Assembly (NCBI GenBank): GCA_902553315.1
Contig: CACDKN010000001.1
Location: 62,001 to 126,000, forward strand
DNA: 64,000 bases
Source of the DNA: AG-339-G14 sp902553315
GTDB taxonomy: Bacteria > Pseudomonadota > Gammaproteobacteria > Magnimaribacterales > AG-339-G14
Direction of reading: 5' to 3'
In this document: positions 18,186 to 26,610 of the stretch, piece after piece
Position numbering within the stretch: position 1 is the first letter of the stretch
Layout of the letters: each line of letters begins with the position of its first letter
The notes under the pieces: model-generated
Told to the model about the DNA's origin: nothing
The model's input: the letters and a program-made list of their open reading frames with translations, nothing else
The model's database searches: none
Position numbers and translations under genes: made by a program

Positions 18186-19508
18186 TTAGAATCTTTCTAA
18201 TTTACCTCTTAGTGAGTTTGTCAATTGATCTACTATTTTTAGGTTGACGAATTTTCCGACAACATTTGCATCAGTTGCAAAATTTACAACTCTGTTATTT
18301 TCAGTTCTAGCTTGCAGTTCTCCAGGATTCTTTTTTGAGACCCCTAAGACTAAACATCTTTCTAAGCTACCGACCATCTTTCTGGATATTTTAGACGAAA
18401 GTTCATTAAGTTTGTGTTGCAGTATTATTAATCTTTCTTTCTTTATATCCTTAGAAACATTATCTTCCATTCCCGCAGCAGGTGTATTTGGTCTTGGGCT
18501 ATAAATAAAACTAAAAGATTCATCAAATCCTACTTTTTCTACAATATCTAAAGTATCTTGAAAATCTTTATCAGTCTCTCCGGGAAAGCCAACTATAAAA
18601 TCTGAAGAAAAACTTATTCCTGGTCTATTTTCTCTTATTCGAGAAATTAGCTCTAAGTAACTAGCAGCTGAATATCTCCTTCGCATTAACTTAAGAATTC
18701 TATCCGATCCGCTTTGCACTGGAAGATGCACATGACTTACAAGCTCTGGAGTGTCTTTATATAAATCGACTAAGTCATCTTTAAATTCGAAAGGATGACT
18801 GGTGGTATAGCGAATCCTATCAATTCCGTTTACCTTAGAAACTTTTTCGATAAGAAATGCAAGAGATTTTTTTTCTCCCTCAAATGATCCCTTGAAATTA
18901 TTTACGTTTTGCCCAAGAAGATTTACTTCTCTTACGCCCCTAGAAGCTAACCCTTCTATTTCGACTAAAATATCTTCTACTGGCCTACTTACCTCGTGCC
19001 CGCGCGTATGTGGAACAACGCAAAAAGAACAATACTTGTTACAGCCTTCTGCGATTGATACAAATGCTGTGACCGAATCAGATGATGATTGTGGCAAGTA
19101 ATCAAACTTTTCAATTTTTGGAAAACTTATATCTAGTTGTTTTTTTTCAGTATCTGACGCCTCTTTATATAAGTTGGGAAGTCTATGCAAAGTTTGCGGT
19201 CCGAAAATAATATCAACCGCGGGTGCTCGTTGTGATAATTTTTTTCCTTCTTGGCTAGCGACACATCCGCCAATTGCGATTTTGAGGTTTGGATTCTTGT
19301 CTTTTAATTTTTTCCACCTTCCAATTTGGTGAAAAACTCTCTCTTGAGCTTTCTCTCTAATGGAGCAAGTGTTTAGGACGAGCAGATCGGCATCTTCGGG
19401 AGTATCGGTTGCTGTGAACTCCTCTTTTTCCGATAGAAGATCAAGCATTTTTGCCGAATCGTATTCATTCATTTGGCAACCATGAGTTTTAATAAAAACC
19501 TTTTTCAT
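18186..19508 (-). CDS. miaB: tRNA-2-methylthio-N6-dimethylallyladenosine synthase
   Basis: A 440-aa radical-SAM methylthiotransferase that modifies i6A37 in tRNAs. The N-terminal MTTase domain carries the auxiliary cluster cysteines, including C11 in THGCQMNEYDS. The radical-SAM motif is CNKYCSFCVVPHTRG near residue 155. The C-terminal TRAM domain ends the protein. It heads the ybeZ-ybeY-corC run, 6 nt downstream of orn. Confidence 0.96.
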   Translation of the reverse strand: MKKVFIKTHGCQMNEYDSAKMLDLLSEKEEFTATDTPEDADLLVLNTCSIREKAQERVFHQIGRWKKLKDKNPNLKIAIGGCVASQEGKKLSQRAPAVDIIFGPQTLHRLPNLYKEASDTEKKQLDISFPKIEKFDYLPQSSSDSVTAFVSIAEGCNKYCSFCVVPHTRGHEVSRPVEDILVEIEGLASRGVREVNLLGQNVNNFKGSFEGEKKSLAFLIEKVSKVNGIDRIRYTTSHPFEFKDDLVDLYKDTPELVSHVHLPVQSGSDRILKLMRRRYSAASYLELISRIRENRPGISFSSDFIVGFPGETDKDFQDTLDIVEKVGFDESFSFIYSPRPNTPAAGMEDNVSKDIKKERLIILQHKLNELSSKISRKMVGSLERCLVLGVSKKNPGELQARTENNRVVNFATDANVVGKFVNLKIVDQLTNSLRGKLERF

Positions 19509-19514
19509 GACAAG

Positions 19515-20060
19515 TTAATTAGATTTGGCAAAAATTGTATCCCGATAAAATCTCAATTCATTGATCGATTCGTAAACGTCTGCTTGGGCTCGATGCGCAG
19601 CTTTTTTTGTGGAATGTTGCATTGAAATTTCTGGCCTCCAACGCTTAGTTAGCTCTTTAACAGAACTGACATCAATACAGCGATAGTGAAAATGATCTTC
19701 TAGTTCTGGCATGTATAAACTTAAAAATTTTCGGTCATGCCAAACTGTATTTCCGCATAAAGGAGAGGCATTTTTTTCCACATGCTCTCTCAGAAACCTT
19801 AAAGTCTCCTGCTCTGCCTCTTCTTGATTGATCTTGCTATTGAGAACATCCTCAATTAATCCAGACTCACCGTGATGACTTTGATTCCAATCATCCATTG
19901 CGTCTATATATTCTTTAGGTTGCGAGACAACTATATTTGGACCATCAATTATTTCAGTAAGATCTTCATTAGTTACTGCAGAAAAAATTTCAATAATTCT
20001 CTCAGCATTTGGGTCTAGCCCCGTCATCTCTAAATCTAACCAGATTAATTTTTTTTCCAT
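19515..20060 (-). CDS. orn: Oligoribonuclease
   Basis: A 181-aa DEDDh exonuclease that degrades 2-5-nt RNAs and pGpG. The first acidic pair D9/E11 lies in WLDLEMTGLD; later motifs are SPLCGNTVWHDRKFL and KKAAHRAQADVYESI. The length is normal. A TAGAGT hexamer ends 6 nt before ATG, with no Shine-Dalgarno. It is divergent from ubiE. Confidence 0.95.
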   Translation of the reverse strand: MEKKLIWLDLEMTGLDPNAERIIEIFSAVTNEDLTEIIDGPNIVVSQPKEYIDAMDDWNQSHHGESGLIEDVLNSKINQEEAEQETLRFLREHVEKNASPLCGNTVWHDRKFLSLYMPELEDHFHYRCIDVSSVKELTKRWRPEISMQHSTKKAAHRAQADVYESINELRFYRDTIFAKSN

Positions 20061-20066
20061 ACGATT

Positions 20067-20072
20067 ACTCTA
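20067..20072 (-). promoter_or_regulatory. Putative -10 element of orn (leaderless arrangement)
   Basis: TAGAGT on the minus strand matches the TAnAnT core and ends 6 nt before the orn ATG. No good -35 is evident. Confidence 0.35.
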
Positions 20073-20097
20073 CAATAGTAACAAAATAAGTGAATTC

Positions 20098-20850
20098 ATG
20101 ACCGACGAAAAGAACAACAAAACTCATTTTGGTTACAAAAACGTTAACTCTAAAGAAAAACCTGATTTGGTTAAAGAAGTTTTTGATTCTGTATCAAATA
20201 AATACGACCTAATGAATGACTTAATGTCATTGGGTATTCATAGGTTGTGGAAAAAAGCGACCATCCAAATGAGTAATTTAAAAAAAGGCGATAAGGTTCT
20301 AGACGTAGCAGGTGGAACAGGTGATCTAGCCATTTTATTTTCAGAGTTAGTTGGCGATTCGGGAAAGGTGTATTTATCTGATATCAACGAAAAGATGCTA
20401 GAAGTGGGAAGAGACAGGGTAATTGATTCGGGTTGCAACAATATTAAAAACCTAGTTGCAGATGCAGAAGATTTACCCTTTCAAGATGAAGAGTTTGATT
20501 GTATTTCCATTGCTTTTGGAATCAGAAATGTAACTAATAAAGAAAAAGCTTTAAAAGAATTTTATAGATGCCTAAAACCAGAAGGTAGATTGTTAGTCTT
20601 AGAGTTTTCTAATCCAGAACAAAACTGGCTTTCTGAACTATACGATCTTTACTCCTTCAATCTATTACCCAAATTAGGTGAGTGGATTGTTGGCGATAGT
20701 AAAAGCTATGAATATTTAGCAGAATCGATAAGAATGCATCCCAATCAAGAAGTTTTTTTAGAAATGATGAACACTGCAGGATTTGTAAATACAGAATATC
20801 AAAACATGACTGGCGGTATAGTCGCACTTCACATTGGTGAAAAAAAATAA
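20098..20850 (+). CDS. ubiE: Ubiquinone/menaquinone C-methyltransferase
   Basis: A 250-aa class I SAM methyltransferase that methylates the ring of demethylmenaquinol and 2-polyprenyl-6-methoxy-benzoquinol. Family motifs are DSVSNKYDLMNDLMSLGIHRLWKK, the SAM motif VLDVAGGTGDLA and the C-terminal GGIVALHIGEKK. It is followed 2 nt later by ubiB. The accessory gene ubiJ, which lies between them in E. coli, is absent. Confidence 0.96.
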   Translation: MTDEKNNKTHFGYKNVNSKEKPDLVKEVFDSVSNKYDLMNDLMSLGIHRLWKKATIQMSNLKKGDKVLDVAGGTGDLAILFSELVGDSGKVYLSDINEKMLEVGRDRVIDSGCNNIKNLVADAEDLPFQDEEFDCISIAFGIRNVTNKEKALKEFYRCLKPEGRLLVLEFSNPEQNWLSELYDLYSFNLLPKLGEWIVGDSKSYEYLAESIRMHPNQEVFLEMMNTAGFVNTEYQNMTGGIVALHIGEKK

Positions 20851-20852
20851 TC

Positions 20853-22397
20853 ATGGCTTTTGTGCGTTTTTTTTGGATCGTATATCTTTTTTTTAAATAT
20901 CGTCTAGATGAACTAATTCCGAAGAACTTTATTCCAGCTTGGTTATTCTTATTCTTCAAACTGAATCCTTTTCGACTAAACAAAAATAGTAAAAATTCAG
21001 GAGAGCGACTTTCTGAAGCACTGGAAAAAGCTGGACCAGTTTTTGTAAAATTTGGTCAAATTCTATCCACTCGTCCTGATCTGATAAATGATGAAATCAT
21101 TTCAGAGTTAAAAAAATTCCAGAACAATCTCAAGCCCTTCGACTCTAAGGTAGCTAAACAGATCATAGAGACGGATTTGAACCAATCTATTCCAAAAATG
21201 TTTAAAAAATTTAAGGACGAGCCTCTTGCAGCTGCCTCCATTGCTCAAGTTCATGAAGCCGAATTAAAAACTGGCGAAAAAGTGGTCGTCAAAGTTGTAA
21301 GACCTGGCTTAAAAACTCAAATCAAAAAGGATTTAGCGCTTTTAAAAGCACTTGGGTTTTTAGCCTCAAAATTTAAAGCAGATGCGCGACGCTTAAAATT
21401 GAAAGAAATGATCGATGAATACGACTTCGTCATAAATGCTGAAGTTGATCTTAAAAAAGAAGCAGGCAACACGATTCAGACCGCTAATTTTTTTAAAGAC
21501 AACGAACTTCTATACGTTCCAAAAACTTATCCAGAATTTTCTGGATCGAAGGTGTTAACTTTAGAAAGAGTGGAAGGTATACCCGTAACCGATTTAGACA
21601 AATTAAAAAATAAAAAAGTAAATTTAAAAAAATTATCGGAAAGGGGGGTAAGTATTTTTTTTAAACAACTTTTTGAAGATAACTTTTTTCATGCAGACAT
21701 GCATCCGGGAAATATTTTTGTTGATGCTTCAGACCCAGAATCTCCTACTTACGTAGCTGTTGATTATGCAATATGTGGCAGTCTCTCTGAAAAAGAACAG
21801 TTACTGATAGGAAAGATGCTCTCAGATATGTTTAGTAAAAATTATTCAGCAGTGGCAAAAACTATGATGTCAGCAGGCTGGGTAGACTCAAAAACGAAAC
21901 CAGTTGAATTGGAAGCAACAATCAGGACGGCTCTTGAACCGATATTTGAGAAACCTTTTAGCGAGATAAAATTTGGTGAAATGTTGTTGTATCTTTTTGA
22001 AGAAACGAGAATATATAACTTGTCCTTGCCTGCTTCACTATTGTTATTGCACAAAACTCTTTTAAATATTGAGGGCTTAGGTCGTCAAATTTATCCTGAC
22101 TTAGATCTTTGGACCACTGCTAAGCCTTTCATCCAACAATGGATAAATAAAAAATACAATCCGACAAATTTATTTAAAAAATTTAAGGAAGATGTCCCAG
22201 GTTTGCTAGAAAAGGCTTACGAATTTCCTGAAAAACTAGAAACTATTTTTGAAAATATTTCAAATTTAGATGAATTTAATGACGAAATGAAGAGTCTTAG
22301 AAAAGAAATCAATACGCAGAAAAATTCTATGAATTACATACTTATAGCTTCAGCTGTGATAATTATTTCGGTAATATCAATTTCTTTAAGTTTATGA
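20853..22397 (+). CDS. ubiB: UbiB atypical kinase/ATPase for ubiquinone synthesis
   Basis: A 514-aa ABC1/ADCK family protein. The KxGQ motif is in VFVKFGQILSTRPDL; the alanine-rich loop is AAASIAQVHEA; the catalytic-like loop is FHADMHPGNIFVD. A C-terminal hydrophobic helix (YILIASAVIIISVISISL) anchors it to the inner membrane. It supports coenzyme Q synthesis, probably by making lipid intermediates accessible. Its stop overlaps the hisE start (ATGA). Confidence 0.93.
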   Translation: MAFVRFFWIVYLFFKYRLDELIPKNFIPAWLFLFFKLNPFRLNKNSKNSGERLSEALEKAGPVFVKFGQILSTRPDLINDEIISELKKFQNNLKPFDSKVAKQIIETDLNQSIPKMFKKFKDEPLAAASIAQVHEAELKTGEKVVVKVVRPGLKTQIKKDLALLKALGFLASKFKADARRLKLKEMIDEYDFVINAEVDLKKEAGNTIQTANFFKDNELLYVPKTYPEFSGSKVLTLERVEGIPVTDLDKLKNKKVNLKKLSERGVSIFFKQLFEDNFFHADMHPGNIFVDASDPESPTYVAVDYAICGSLSEKEQLLIGKMLSDMFSKNYSAVAKTMMSAGWVDSKTKPVELEATIRTALEPIFEKPFSEIKFGEMLLYLFEETRIYNLSLPASLLLLHKTLLNIEGLGRQIYPDLDLWTTAKPFIQQWINKKYNPTNLFKKFKEDVPGLLEKAYEFPEKLETIFENISNLDEFNDEMKSLRKEINTQKNSMNYILIASAVIIISVISISLSL

Positions 22398-22711
22398 GCG
22401 GCCGAGATAATATCTTCGAAAGATTGAGTAAAATTTTAATATCGAGGAAAGAGACATCTAAGGATAATTCTTACACTGGTCAACTCTATAAGGAAGGTAT
22501 TGAAAGGATAATTGCCAAAATTAAAGAAGAATCAGAAGAATTAATTGAAGCAAGCACCTCTGATAAAGAAGCAATAATTCATGAAGCTGCAGACCTCGTC
22601 TTTCACGTCATGGTATTATTAGCCTTTAAAGATATCGACCCGAGTGATATTTTAAGAGAATTAGAAAGAAGAGAAGGCGTATCAGGTATAGAAGAAAAAT
22701 CTAAGAGGTAG
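22394..22711 (+). CDS. hisE: Phosphoribosyl-ATP pyrophosphatase
   Basis: A 105-aa MazG-like all-helical NTP pyrophosphohydrolase for the second step of histidine synthesis. Motifs include KIKEESEELIEA and the metal-binding EAADLVFHVMVLL. The location just before tatABC is common in proteobacteria, where hisI often accompanies it; hisI is not here. It is translationally coupled to ubiB by a 4-nt overlap. Confidence 0.9.
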   Translation: MSGRDNIFERLSKILISRKETSKDNSYTGQLYKEGIERIIAKIKEESEELIEASTSDKEAIIHEAADLVFHVMVLLAFKDIDPSDILRELERREGVSGIEEKSKR

Positions 22712-22713
22712 AA

Positions 22714-22893
22714 ATGGGATTTGGTGGAATAAGCATTTGGCAACTTTTAATAATTTTAGCAATTATTATTCTTATCTTTGGAACCAAAAGATTTAGAAAT
22801 ATGGGCGGAGATTTGGGTTCGGCCTTTAAAAATTTTAGAAAAGCTGTCAAAGAAGAGCCTAAAGAGGAACAAAAAGAAGACGATTCTCAGTAA
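22714..22893 (+). CDS. tatA: Sec-independent translocase subunit TatA
   Basis: A 59-aa protein. It reads MGFGGISIWQLLIILAI, continues through the helix, then FGTKRFRNMGGDLG, followed by an amphipathic helix and a charged acidic/lysine tail. This is the complete TatA pattern: short N-terminal transmembrane helix, FG hinge, amphipathic helix. It oligomerises to pass folded twin-arginine proteins. It starts 2 nt after hisE and its stop directly abuts the tatB ATG. Confidence 0.93.
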   Translation: MGFGGISIWQLLIILAIIILIFGTKRFRNMGGDLGSAFKNFRKAVKEEPKEEQKEDDSQ

Positions 22894-23094
22894 ATGTTCG
22901 ACATTGGTTTCTTTGAGATATTAATTATCTGTCTTATTTCCTTAATTATTCTAGGGCCCAAAAGACTTCCAAGCTTTCTTACCTCCCTTGAGGAGCTTTA
23001 CCTGAAAACAAAAAGCGGCTTGAGAAAACTAAAGCAAGAACTGTACTCTGAAGGCTTTGACGACCAAAACAAAGACGATGACCAAGGAAAGTAA
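22894..23094 (+). CDS. tatB: Sec-independent translocase subunit TatB
   Basis: A 66-aa protein beginning MFDIGFFEILIICLISLIIL, then the GPKRLP hinge typical of TatB, and a short amphipathic helix with an acidic tail. The C-terminal region is much shorter than in E. coli TatB (about 170 aa), in keeping with streamlining. With TatC it forms the signal-peptide receptor. It overlaps the tatC start region by 17 nt. Confidence 0.9.
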   Translation: MFDIGFFEILIICLISLIILGPKRLPSFLTSLEELYLKTKSGLRKLKQELYSEGFDDQNKDDDQGK

Positions 23095-23791
23095 TTCAAT
23101 ACTCTTCCAATTAGGGTTACTGCGAAACCTTTTCTTGAGAGCTTTTGGTATGCTCGCGATTTTCTTTGTCGCACTCACTTTCTATCAAGATTCAATTTAT
23201 GTATTTGTCGCAGACCCCTTGATGCAATTTTTACCTGAGAATTCTTCAATGATTGCAACTGGCGTTGCCTCACCTTTCATAACACCATTAAAACTAAGTT
23301 TTTACGCTGCTTTATTTTTAGCAATGCCTTATCTGATTGTAGAACTTTGGAATTTTATTTCTCCTGGTCTTTATCGAAACGAAAGAGTCTTATCAGTTTC
23401 TTTGAGCGCCTTTAGCATAATTTTATTTTATACCGGCATGGCATTTGCTTTTTATCTAGTATTTCCGCTCATTTTTTCTTTTTTTATTCAATCGGCTCCT
23501 GCTGATGTAGCAGTCATGACAGATATTTCTCAATATCTAGATTTTGTCATCACTTTGTTATTGGCTTTCGGATTTGCTTTTGAGATGCCAATACTTATTA
23601 TCGCCTTAATTTGGGGAGGAGTATCCTCCAGAGAAAGCTTGGCTTCAGCCCGCCCATACGTGATTATCGGAAGTTTTGTCATTGGGATGTTGCTCACTCC
23701 ACCAGATGTCATTAGTCAAACTCTTTTAGCAATTCCCACCTGGCTTTTATTCGAATTAGGTTTATTCATTTCTAGATTTATAAAGAAATGA
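23078..23791 (+). CDS. tatC: Sec-independent translocase subunit TatC
   Basis: A 237-aa polytopic protein with six predicted transmembrane helices. TatC landmarks are present: the N-terminal LRNLFLRAF segment, SPFITPLKLSFYAALFLAMPYLIVELWNFISPGLY, the FAFEMPILI region and LTPPDVISQTLLAIP near the end. ATG at 23078 is preferred; an in-frame TTG at 23057 would add only a hydrophilic stretch overlapping tatB. It overlaps the next gene by 4 nt. Confidence 0.93.
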   Translation: MTKESNSILFQLGLLRNLFLRAFGMLAIFFVALTFYQDSIYVFVADPLMQFLPENSSMIATGVASPFITPLKLSFYAALFLAMPYLIVELWNFISPGLYRNERVLSVSLSAFSIILFYTGMAFAFYLVFPLIFSFFIQSAPADVAVMTDISQYLDFVITLLLAFGFAFEMPILIIALIWGGVSSRESLASARPYVIIGSFVIGMLLTPPDVISQTLLAIPTWLLFELGLFISRFIKK

Positions 23792-24207
23792 ATAATGATT
23801 CAAGAATGTTTCTGGGTTATCTAGGATTTCTTCCTTTTGGCTTGCTTACTATCTCTCCTTGGATTATCGGCGAATCCTTTACCAATCAAGCTTACTTCTT
23901 ACTAATTGTCTATGGCGCAATCATTATTTCATTTTTAGCAGGTATGAGTTGGGGATGGAATATCTCTAGTCAGAAAAATCTATTTATTGGAATTTTGTTT
24001 TCGTTGATTGGGTTTTTTACAATTATTATTGGTTACTTCTTTTTAAATATAGCTTTAATAATTTTTGCAATTACTTTTCCGTTATTCTATATTTTTGAAA
24101 AACAGGCCAATGAATTTATGAGCGATGAATCTTACTTAAAATTAAGAAGAAATTTAACTTCTGCAGTTTCAGGGTGTTTTTTGCTTAGTTTTATAACCAC
24201 TTTATAA
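23788..24207 (+). CDS. DUF3429-like membrane protein
   Basis: A 139-aa protein with about four transmembrane segments. LGFLPFGLL near the N-terminus and IVYGAIIISFLAGMSWGW in the middle resemble DUF3429 proteins (LGxxPF...YGAxIxSFLxGxxWG). The function is unknown. It is translationally coupled to tatC by an ATGA overlap, but no link to Tat export is known to me. Confidence 0.65.
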   Translation: MNNDSRMFLGYLGFLPFGLLTISPWIIGESFTNQAYFLLIVYGAIIISFLAGMSWGWNISSQKNLFIGILFSLIGFFTIIIGYFFLNIALIIFAITFPLFYIFEKQANEFMSDESYLKLRRNLTSAVSGCFLLSFITTL

Positions 24208-24209
24208 GA

Positions 24210-24452
24210 ATGATAAGAATTATACTTTTTGCGGCCTTAGCCTTAATCACGTTTTTGATAATTGGTAACATTTTATCGAACAGAAACCAAAATGGATCAA
24301 AGATTTTAAGTTATTTATTAGCGATACTGGTTGTTGTAGCGATTGCAGGATTTGCAATTTGGCTTCTGCCTCGCTTAGGCATCAATCTATCAGGATTTCT
24401 GCAAAGACTTTTGCCTTTGATAAATACCATTCGAGGTTTTTTACCTTTCTAA
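24210..24452 (+). CDS. Small two-helix membrane protein
   Basis: An 80-aa hydrophobic protein: a first helix at about residues 3-20, a basic loop with SNRNQNGSK, a second helix at about 33-54, then a leucine-rich tail (LGINLSGFLQRLLPL). The layout resembles the membrane anchor of DnaJ-like (Tim14/DjlA-type) proteins without the J domain, which is only a loose analogy. It lies 2 nt after the DUF3429-like gene and its 3' end overlaps the aldolase gene by 12 nt. Confidence 0.6.
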   Translation: MIRIILFAALALITFLIIGNILSNRNQNGSKILSYLLAILVVVAIAGFAIWLLPRLGINLSGFLQRLLPLINTIRGFLPF

Positions 24453-25451
24453 ATCTTTAGTCCACTCTCCAAGTGCAGCTAATTTGTTCATTTCTGCGCG
24501 ATGAGAAAAAGCTTCTTGAGCTGCTAAGGTATTTTCATTAGAACCCAACCAAGCTTTCAGAGCGGCTTGCTGTAAAGCACGCCCGTAAGAAAAAGTAAGT
24601 TTCCAAGGATTTCCTCCTTTCTTATTAAGCGCGTCTAAATTCGCTGTAGCATCTATATCCGATTGACCTCCAGATAAAAAAGCTATCCCTGGAAGTTCTG
24701 GTGGAACATTTTCAAGAAGACACTTCATGGTAAGTTCAGCTACCTTAGAGTGTGAGAGTTGCACGGGTGAATCTTGACCAGCAAGGATCATGTTGGGTTT
24801 TAAAATTGTCCCTTTGATATTTACCTCATTAGTGCTTAGTTTTGAAAACAGAGAATTTAAGCATTTTGAAGTTGCGTCATAACAGGATTCTGCTGAATGT
24901 TCACCGTCCATTAACACCTCTGGTTCGACGATAGGAACCATATTGTGATCTTGAACTATCTTTGCGTAGCTGGCCAAGGCTTGCATGTTGGCATCTATGC
25001 ATTCTTGGCTCGGCATGCCGTTACCGATTTTTATTACCGCTCGCCACTTTGTAAACTTCGCGCCAAGATCTTCGTATTCAGAGCATCGCTCTTCTAAACC
25101 ATCTAATCCACCGGTCAAAACCTCTTCTGAATCGTTGATTGGAGAAACTCCTTTATCTACTTTTATTCCAGGCAGGGCTCCGGTTTTTGAAATTACTTCT
25201 TTTAAAAAAGTTCCATCTGCAGCTGACTGCCTTAGAGTTTCATCAAATAATATCACTCCGCTAATATTTTCATTCATGCCAGAAGCACGAAACAATAATT
25301 CTCGGTAATCGCGTCTGGAATTTTCAGTAGATTCCGTATTGATGGCATCAAAACGCTTGCCGATGGTTGGAGTGCTTTCGTCTGCCGCTAAAAATCCTTT
25401 GCCATCAGCTACTAAATAATTTGCAATTTCTTCTATGTTTGTAAAATTCAT
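24441..25451 (-). CDS. fba: Fructose-bisphosphate aldolase, class I
   Basis: A 336-aa Schiff-base aldolase of the class I type, shown by GKGFLAADESTPTIGKRF at residues about 17-34, FDETLRQSAADG, and the Schiff-base lysine in IKGTILKPNMILAG. Gammaproteobacteria more often use the zinc-dependent class II enzyme; class I needs no metal. It interconverts fructose-1,6-bisphosphate with DHAP and glyceraldehyde-3-phosphate. It is the third gene of tkt-pgk-fba, 1 nt after pgk. Confidence 0.93.
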   Translation of the reverse strand: MNFTNIEEIANYLVADGKGFLAADESTPTIGKRFDAINTESTENSRRDYRELLFRASGMNENISGVILFDETLRQSAADGTFLKEVISKTGALPGIKVDKGVSPINDSEEVLTGGLDGLEERCSEYEDLGAKFTKWRAVIKIGNGMPSQECIDANMQALASYAKIVQDHNMVPIVEPEVLMDGEHSAESCYDATSKCLNSLFSKLSTNEVNIKGTILKPNMILAGQDSPVQLSHSKVAELTMKCLLENVPPELPGIAFLSGGQSDIDATANLDALNKKGGNPWKLTFSYGRALQQAALKAWLGSNENTLAAQEAFSHRAEMNKLAALGEWTKDLER

Positions 25452-25452
25452 A

Positions 25453-26610
25453 TCATGCCCCTAAATTTTTTTGATTAATTATTTCTAAACTGGGAAGTGA
25501 GCCAAGCTCAATGTATTCCAAAAAAGCACCGCCTCCTGTAGAGGCATAATCCACTGAGTCCATCATTTTAATTTTTGAAAATGCTGCCAATGTTTCTCCG
25601 CCACCGATTATTGTCATCGCATTAGATTCAGCAACTTTTTTTGCTATGCCTTCAGTTCCTTTTGAGAAACGATCGTCCTCAAATTTACCCAACGGACCAT
25701 TCCAAACAATCGTATTGGCTTCGTCAATGTACTGACTAAAAGCTTCAACAGATTGTTGTCCCACGTCTAAAATCACATCTTCATCGGATAACTCATTCAC
25801 ACTTTTTTCTCTAGCTTCAGAGCCATTACTAGTAACAACAAAAGTAGGAATAACAATTTGAGGGTGTTCGATAATTTTTTTTGCGACTTCCAAGTAACTT
25901 GGTTCGAAAAGAGATTTGCCAATATTTTTTCCTTGTGCTGCGTAACAAGTATTTGCTAGAGCCCCTCCTACAATCAACCAATCGCAATGATTAGTAAGTG
26001 ACTCAATCACATTGATTTTAGTAGAAATTTTAGATCCGCCAATTATTCCCAAAAGAGGCTTTTCTGGAGAAATAACAATTTTTTTTAAAGCATCTATCTC
26101 TTGCTCAATCAACAATCCAAAACATGCTTCTTCAATGTAGTTGACTATTCCAAATGTTGAGGCCTGTTTTCGATGCGCCGTTCCAAATGCATCCATAATA
26201 AAAATATCTCCTAATTGACTCAATGCGACTGACAATTCATCCTCGTTATTTTTTTCGCCCTCAAAAGATCTAATATTTTCAAGCATGCATAAATTTTTAG
26301 ATTCTTTTAATTCTTCTAGCGATTTTACAAGTGTCACTTCTTTATCCAGAAGTTCGCTAAGTCTCTTTGCAATTGGCGCTAGAGAAAACTCACTTGCAAT
26401 AGCTTCTCCTTCCTCTGGCCTACCTAGATGAGAAAGAATCTTTAAATTATTGGTTTTGGATAAAATGTGTTCGATTGTCGGAATAGATCTGACTAGCCGT
26501 TCGTCGTCTAGTAAAGTTTCGCCTTCAAGTGGCACGTTGTAATCAACTCGTAATACAACGGCCTTATTTTCTAAATTTTTTGAAGAAAGAAGACTTTTCT
26601 CAAAGTTCAT
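25453..26610 (-). CDS. pgk: Phosphoglycerate kinase
   Basis: A 385-aa two-domain kinase. N-terminal VVLRVDYNVP, the LSHLGRP motif and MLENIRSFEGE bind 3-phosphoglycerate. C-terminal VWNGPLGKFE and TIIGGGETLAA bind nucleotide. It catalyses the reversible ATP-forming step of glycolysis. It overlaps tkt by 4 nt. The gap/epd gene that normally sits between tkt and pgk is missing from this cluster. Confidence 0.97.
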   Translation of the reverse strand: MNFEKSLLSSKNLENKAVVLRVDYNVPLEGETLLDDERLVRSIPTIEHILSKTNNLKILSHLGRPEEGEAIASEFSLAPIAKRLSELLDKEVTLVKSLEELKESKNLCMLENIRSFEGEKNNEDELSVALSQLGDIFIMDAFGTAHRKQASTFGIVNYIEEACFGLLIEQEIDALKKIVISPEKPLLGIIGGSKISTKINVIESLTNHCDWLIVGGALANTCYAAQGKNIGKSLFEPSYLEVAKKIIEHPQIVIPTFVVTSNGSEAREKSVNELSDEDVILDVGQQSVEAFSQYIDEANTIVWNGPLGKFEDDRFSKGTEGIAKKVAESNAMTIIGGGETLAAFSKIKMMDSVDYASTGGGAFLEYIELGSLPSLEIINQKNLGA

